Assembly (NCBI GenBank): GCA_905193485.1
Contig: CAJJOX010000015.1
Span: 1-20,328, forward strand
Length of the DNA: 20,328 nucleotides
From: an uncultured Porphyromonadaceae bacterium
GTDB taxonomy: Bacteria; Bacteroidota; Bacteroidia; Bacteroidales; Muribaculaceae
Direction: 5' to 3'
This document shows, in pieces, positions 17,782 through 20,328 of the stretch (position 1 is its first letter; each line of letters opens with the position of its first letter). The notes under the pieces were generated by a model, which ran no database searches, was not told where the DNA came from, and saw only the letters and a program-made list of their open reading frames with translations. A program made the position numbers and the translations under genes.

Positions 17782-17789
17782 TAATTTTG
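17782..17789 (+). promoter_or_regulatory. Possible -7 box of the integrase promoter
   Basis: TAATTTTG fits TANNTTTG and lies 20 bases before the integrase ATG. The nearest TTTG (17751-17754) is 27 bases upstream, longer than the normal spacer, so this may be a weak or regulated promoter. An AAGGA-type ribosome site (17804-17807) is just before the ATG. Confidence 0.4.
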
Positions 17790-17809
17790 AACAAAAAAAA
17801 TTAAGGACG

Positions 17810-19045
17810 ATGAAGAGTACATTTTCAGTTATTTACTACCTCAAACGTCAGGTAGTGAAAAAAGACGGGACGGTTCCCGTCATGGGACGCATCACGGTGG
17901 ACGGCAGCCAGACGCAATTCAGTTGCAAACTGACCATCGATCCCAAGTTGTGGGACACCAAAGGGGGACGTGTCACGGGCAGAAGCACGGCGGCACTCGA
18001 AACGAACCGCATGCTTGACAAGATGCGGGTGCGCATCAACAAGCACTATCAGGAAATCATGGAGCGTGACAACTTCGTCACGGCAGAGAAGGTGAAGAAC
18101 GCCTTTCTCGGACTGGAACACCGCTATCACACGCTGATGCAGGTGTTCCAGCAACACAACGAGGACTATGCCAAGCAGGTGGAAGCAGGCATGAAAGCCA
18201 AAGGCACACTCTTGAAGTACAAGACCGTTTACAAGCACCTGCAAGAGTTTCTCAACATCCGTTACCACGTGAAGGACATCGCGTTGAAAGAGCTTACCCC
18301 CGCTTTCATTTCCGACTTCGAGATGTTTCTGCGCACGGACAAACACTGCTGCACCAATACCGTGTGGCTGTATGTATGCCCACTTCGGACGATGGTGTTC
18401 ATCGCCATCAACAACGAATGGCTCACACGCGACCCGTTCAGGGAGTATGAAATCAAGAAGGAGGAAACGACACGCAGTTTCCTGACCAAAGACGAAATCC
18501 GCCTGCTGATGGAAGGTAAACTGAAGAACGCCAAACAGGAACTATACCGCGACCTCTACCTGTTCTGCGCCTTCACGGGCTTGTCATTCGCCGATATGCG
18601 CAATTTGACGGAAGAGAACATCCGCACCTACTTCGATGAACACGAGTGGATAAACATCAACCGCCAGAAGACGGGCGTGGTGTCTAACATCCGCCTGCTT
18701 GACATTGCGAAACAAATCATCGACAAATACCGCGGGCTGTGCGAAAACGGCAGGATTTTCCCTGTTCCCCACTACAACACGTGCCTCGCCGGGATCCGTG
18801 CCGTCGCCAAGCGTTGCGGCATCACCAAGCATATCACGTGGCATCAGAGCCGCCATACGGCAGCCACGACGGTGTTCCTCTCCAACGGTGTACCCATCGA
18901 AACAGTCAGTTCCATGCTGGGACACAAGAGTATAAAGACAACGCAGATATACGCGAAGATAACCAAAGAGAAGCTCAACCAAGACATGGAGAACCTTGCC
19001 GCAAGATTGAACCAAATCGAGGAATTTGCAGGATGTACCATCTAA
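17810..19045 (+). CDS. int: IntDOT-like tyrosine recombinase (integrase)
   Basis: Site-specific integrase of 411 residues that would cut and rejoin the element's att site and chromosomal targets. The ATG at 17810 is chosen because it follows AAGGA and gives the standard N-terminus (MKSTFSVIYYLKR); the frame stays open upstream to 17732 without sense. Domains: an arm-binding region (about 1-95), a SAM-like core-binding region (about 105-210) and the catalytic domain. Catalytic residues fall at S259 (in TGLSFADM), K287, H345, R348, H372 and Y381. As in CTnDOT IntDOT, as I recall it, serine replaces the otherwise conserved first arginine, and length and numbering agree. The downstream gene starts 12 bases after its stop, so they form one unit. 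Confidence 0.95.
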   Translation: MKSTFSVIYYLKRQVVKKDGTVPVMGRITVDGSQTQFSCKLTIDPKLWDTKGGRVTGRSTAALETNRMLDKMRVRINKHYQEIMERDNFVTAEKVKNAFLGLEHRYHTLMQVFQQHNEDYAKQVEAGMKAKGTLLKYKTVYKHLQEFLNIRYHVKDIALKELTPAFISDFEMFLRTDKHCCTNTVWLYVCPLRTMVFIAINNEWLTRDPFREYEIKKEETTRSFLTKDEIRLLMEGKLKNAKQELYRDLYLFCAFTGLSFADMRNLTEENIRTYFDEHEWININRQKTGVVSNIRLLDIAKQIIDKYRGLCENGRIFPVPHYNTCLAGIRAVAKRCGITKHITWHQSRHTAATTVFLSNGVPIETVSSMLGHKSIKTTQIYAKITKEKLNQDMENLAARLNQIEEFAGCTI

Positions 19046-19057
19046 AACAGAGACGCC

Positions 19058-19420
19058 ATGAAACGTGACATAATCATTATAGAGGACAAGACGGTCAGCG
19101 TAACCGGTAACGAGGTATGGATGACCGCCGGGGAAATCGCCGAAGAGTTCCATGCCACCGTCCCGGCAGTGAACGCCGCCATCAAAGCCGTCCGCAAGTC
19201 GGACGTGCTGAACGACTACGAGGTATGCCGCTACATACAGCTTGAAAACGGCCTGTACGCGGATGTTTACTCGCTTGAAATCATCATTCCAGTAGCCTTC
19301 CGGCTGAATACCTACTATACACACGTGTTCCGCATGTGGCTGGTGGAAAAGGCACTCTCAAAGGAAAAGAGGCAGGCATACGTGATGTTCATACAGAACG
19401 GGAAAACCGGATATTGCTGA
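19058..19420 (+). CDS. Small RhuM N-domain-like protein beside the integrase
   Basis: A 120-residue protein in an operon with the integrase (12-base gap) and ended by a strong terminator. I do not know an established function. Its pattern resembles the N-terminal part of RhuM: VWMTAGEIAEEF (20-31) against VWLTADQMAELF of the full-length RhuM at 9531-10538, a likely recognition helix after it, YSLEIIIPVAFRLN (71-84) against YNLDMIISVGYRVN, and then FRMWLVEKAL against FRQWATQVL. The RhuM C-terminal half is absent. It is probably a DNA-binding accessory protein of the element, for instance a regulator or recombination cofactor; that part is inference. Confidence 0.75.
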   Translation: MKRDIIIIEDKTVSVTGNEVWMTAGEIAEEFHATVPAVNAAIKAVRKSDVLNDYEVCRYIQLENGLYADVYSLEIIIPVAFRLNTYYTHVFRMWLVEKALSKEKRQAYVMFIQNGKTGYC

Positions 19421-19438
19421 ACACGCATACAGACAACG

Positions 19439-19487
19439 AAAAAGGAAACGGACAACACCATCGGGTGCTGTCCGTTTCCTTTTTTTT
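19439..19487. terminator. Strong bidirectional intrinsic terminator
   Basis: A stem of 19 pairs with one mismatch runs from AAAGGAAACGGACA at 19441 to TGTCCGTTTCCTTT, with an ATCG loop. Eight T follow on the plus strand (19480-19487) and five A precede it, giving a T-tract on the minus strand. It sits between converging genes (stops at 19420 and 19500) and should end transcription from both sides. Confidence 0.92.
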
Positions 19488-19499
19488 CATGCAACCGCC

Positions 19500-19805
19500 T
19501 TATTCCTGCGGCTTGAGGTAATTCGCCTCCAACAGTTCACGCAGTCCCGATTCGGGATAAAGCACCTTACCTGCCAGAAGGATAAAGGGCAACATCCTGT
19601 TGTTGCGATACTCCTGCAAGGTGCGGCGGCTTACCCGGAGCATTTCCGCCACCTCCCTGTCCGTCAGGTAATGTTCCCCGTCCAGTGGCGGACGGTAACT
19701 TTCCAAAAATGCGGAGAGCCATTTGGAGCCTTTGAGCATATTCTGTATCGCGGTGGCAACCGGCTCGTCCTCCATTGTGAAAACCTCGTTGTTCTCGTTC
19801 ATCAT
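19500..19805 (-). CDS. Excisionase-type helix-turn-helix protein (downstream gene of pair)
   Basis: A 101-residue DNA-binding protein; ATG codons at 19805 and 19802 are both possible. The C-terminal half is a MerR/HTH_17-like winged helix: YLTDREVAEMLRVSRRTLQEY, described by its key residues L-T-x-x-E-V-A and S-R-R-T-L-Q-x-Y, followed by GKVLYPESGLRELLEANYLK. The N-terminal ~45 residues have no clear match. In CTnDOT-like elements small proteins of this kind (Xis2c, Xis2d) direct excision together with the integrase and regulate transfer genes; whether this is their counterpart is inferred from position and type. It is 32 bases after the gene at 19838-20131 and shares its promoter, and it ends at the two-way terminator. 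Confidence 0.85.
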   Translation of the reverse strand: MMNENNEVFTMEDEPVATAIQNMLKGSKWLSAFLESYRPPLDGEHYLTDREVAEMLRVSRRTLQEYRNNRMLPFILLAGKVLYPESGLRELLEANYLKPQE

Positions 19806-19837
19806 AACATCGGATTAAGTGGTTAATAAAAACAGAG

Positions 19838-20131
19838 TCATTTTCCATCGGGATAGATCGTGCCGATAAGCGGAATAAGCCGCCTGACCTCCTCCGGCCT
19901 GTAATAGAACCTGCGGTTCATCTGCGAGTAGCCGATAAGCCGCCTGTCACGCAATGACTGCAACGTGCGCGGGCTGATTCTCAACTGCCCGCAGACCTCC
20001 TCGCCCGTGAGCCACCTTTCCAGCCGCCCGCCGTCGCTTTTGCGCCTGAGGGCGGCGACTTTCTCCGAGAGGGCGTTGAATGACGCCAGCATCATCTCGA
20101 AGGTCTTTTTCTCGATAGATACGATTTCCAT
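19838..20131 (-). CDS. Excisionase-type helix-turn-helix protein (first gene of pair)
   Basis: A 97-residue protein from the ATG at 20131 (MEIVSIEKKTF). An ATG at 20143 would add four residues (MFWY) and cannot be excluded, since both lie just after the promoter. Residues about 5-30 may form a short coiled coil (FEMMLASFNALSEKVAAL). The rest is an HTH_17 winged helix with L-T-G-E-E-V-x-x-x-L, S-P-R-T-L-Q and YYRPEEVRRLI. It resembles the downstream gene product (LTGEEV against LTDREV, SPRTLQSLRDRRL against SRRTLQEYRNNRM), so the two probably arose by duplication and may act as a pair at the element's att or transfer promoters. Confidence 0.85.
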   Translation of the reverse strand: MEIVSIEKKTFEMMLASFNALSEKVAALRRKSDGGRLERWLTGEEVCGQLRISPRTLQSLRDRRLIGYSQMNRRFYYRPEEVRRLIPLIGTIYPDGK

Positions 20132-20157
20132 ATACCAAAACATTTAATGATTTACCG

Positions 20158-20165
20158 CAAAGGTA
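20158..20165 (-). promoter_or_regulatory. -7 box of the helix-turn-helix gene pair
   Basis: The minus strand reads TACCTTTG (20165-20158), a full match to TANNTTTG, followed by C. The start would be near 20152, giving a leader of about 9 or 21 bases depending on which ATG is used. No clear TTTG is seen at the expected distance upstream. Confidence 0.6.
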
Positions 20166-20256
20166 ACGCAGCCGCCTTGAATGCGTGCCGTTTTCCGCTA
20201 TACGGCAGCTTGTTGCGCCGGTTGTCCGGGTTACGGAGTCACTTTCAAAGAAAATC

Positions 20257-20273
20257 TTACGTGAGTCACGTAA
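20257..20273. repeat. 17-base palindrome upstream of the helix-turn-helix pair
   Basis: TTACGTGA-G-TCACGTAA is a perfect inverted repeat of eight bases around one central base. It lies about 90 bases upstream of the -7 box of the minus-strand gene pair. Symmetry and size suit an operator for a dimeric regulator, or an excisionase or integrase site. The remaining bases of 20174-20328 hold no gene that I can support. Confidence 0.6.
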
Positions 20274-20328
20274 TGAGTTGTTAAAGCCCCTTTTGTTTAT
20301 TGCCGAATTTTGTCGCAGAAACAAAAAG

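Larger units (their letters stand above)
17429..17809. other. Intergenic region between divergent hsdM and integrase genes
   Basis: About 380 bases without a convincing gene. From left to right it holds the hsdM ribosome site and -7 box, the candidate att core (17481-17490), a short inverted repeat GTTAC-N6-GTAAC (17614-17629), a second inverted repeat GTGAGTT-N6-AACTCAC (17686-17705), and the integrase -7 box (17782-17789). An open frame at 17427-17645 has no recognisable product. The arrangement fits the end of an integrative element with recombinase arm-type sites. Confidence 0.6.
17481..20328. mobile_element. Terminal part of a CTnDOT-like integrative element
   Basis: The stretch carries an IntDOT-family integrase, a small RhuM-N-like gene behind it, a two-way terminator and two excisionase-type helix-turn-helix genes on the opposite strand, after which the window ends. 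This is the gene order expected at the integrase end of a Bacteroides conjugative or mobilisable element. The other end, and any transfer or mobilisation genes, lie outside the window. The left limit is set by the candidate att core and is uncertain. Confidence 0.7.

Noticed and set aside
17732..17809. 26-codon upstream extension of the integrase frame
   Set aside because: No ribosome site, it covers the likely promoter, and the 411-residue form matches IntDOT numbering of catalytic residues.
19947..20324. 125-codon minus-strand frame overlapping the helix-turn-helix gene
   Set aside because: Arginine-rich frame-shifted shadow of the real gene at 19838-20131, covering its promoter.
1..20328. 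CRISPR array, rRNA or tRNA genes
   Set aside because: No regularly spaced repeats and no cloverleaf or rRNA sequence were seen on reading the window.

Overview
The window reads as a Bacteroidales chromosome; a Muribaculaceae-like genome is a guess from overall composition. Several promoters fit the Bacteroidetes consensus TTTG-N19-21-TANNTTTG. Shine-Dalgarno sites are mostly weak, SusC/BtuB-type outer-membrane biology is present, and the integrase is of the CTnDOT (IntDOT) family. I found no rRNA, tRNA or CRISPR array.

Layout. (1) Positions 1-943: the 3' part of a MATE-family exporter, cut by the window edge. (2) 956-6419: a vitamin B12 uptake operon. A near-perfect promoter drives a cobalamin riboswitch, followed by a PKD-domain surface lipoprotein, a BtuG-like propeller lipoprotein and a BtuB-like TonB-dependent receptor. 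The lipoproteins would capture corrinoid at the cell surface and pass it to the receptor, and the riboswitch would shut the operon down when cobalamin is plentiful. (3) 6500-9377: uvrA, with a promoter so close to the ATG that its mRNA may be leaderless. (4) 9378-17489: an AT-rich accessory block on the minus strand, transcribed as hsdM, hsdS, a 1420-residue phosphoesterase-STAND NTPase, then rhuM. There is no HsdR. (5) 17481-20328: the end of a CTnDOT-like integrative element. It carries a candidate att core (GTAACTTTGC on the minus strand), an IntDOT-like tyrosine recombinase, a small RhuM-N-like protein, a strong two-way terminator and two excisionase-type helix-turn-helix genes.

The most interesting item is region 4. 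A type I/BcgI-like methyltransferase and specificity subunit sit in one operon with a protein that joins a complete calcineurin-like phosphoesterase site, a STAND NTPase core and a long C-terminal helical region. It looks like an anti-invader system in which this protein takes the place of the usual HsdR motor-nuclease. The methylating pair could mark self DNA while the STAND protein senses and acts. This is inference from domain content and gene order. The promoter -7 box of this operon is also the candidate att core of the neighbouring element, so integration may have rewired its expression.
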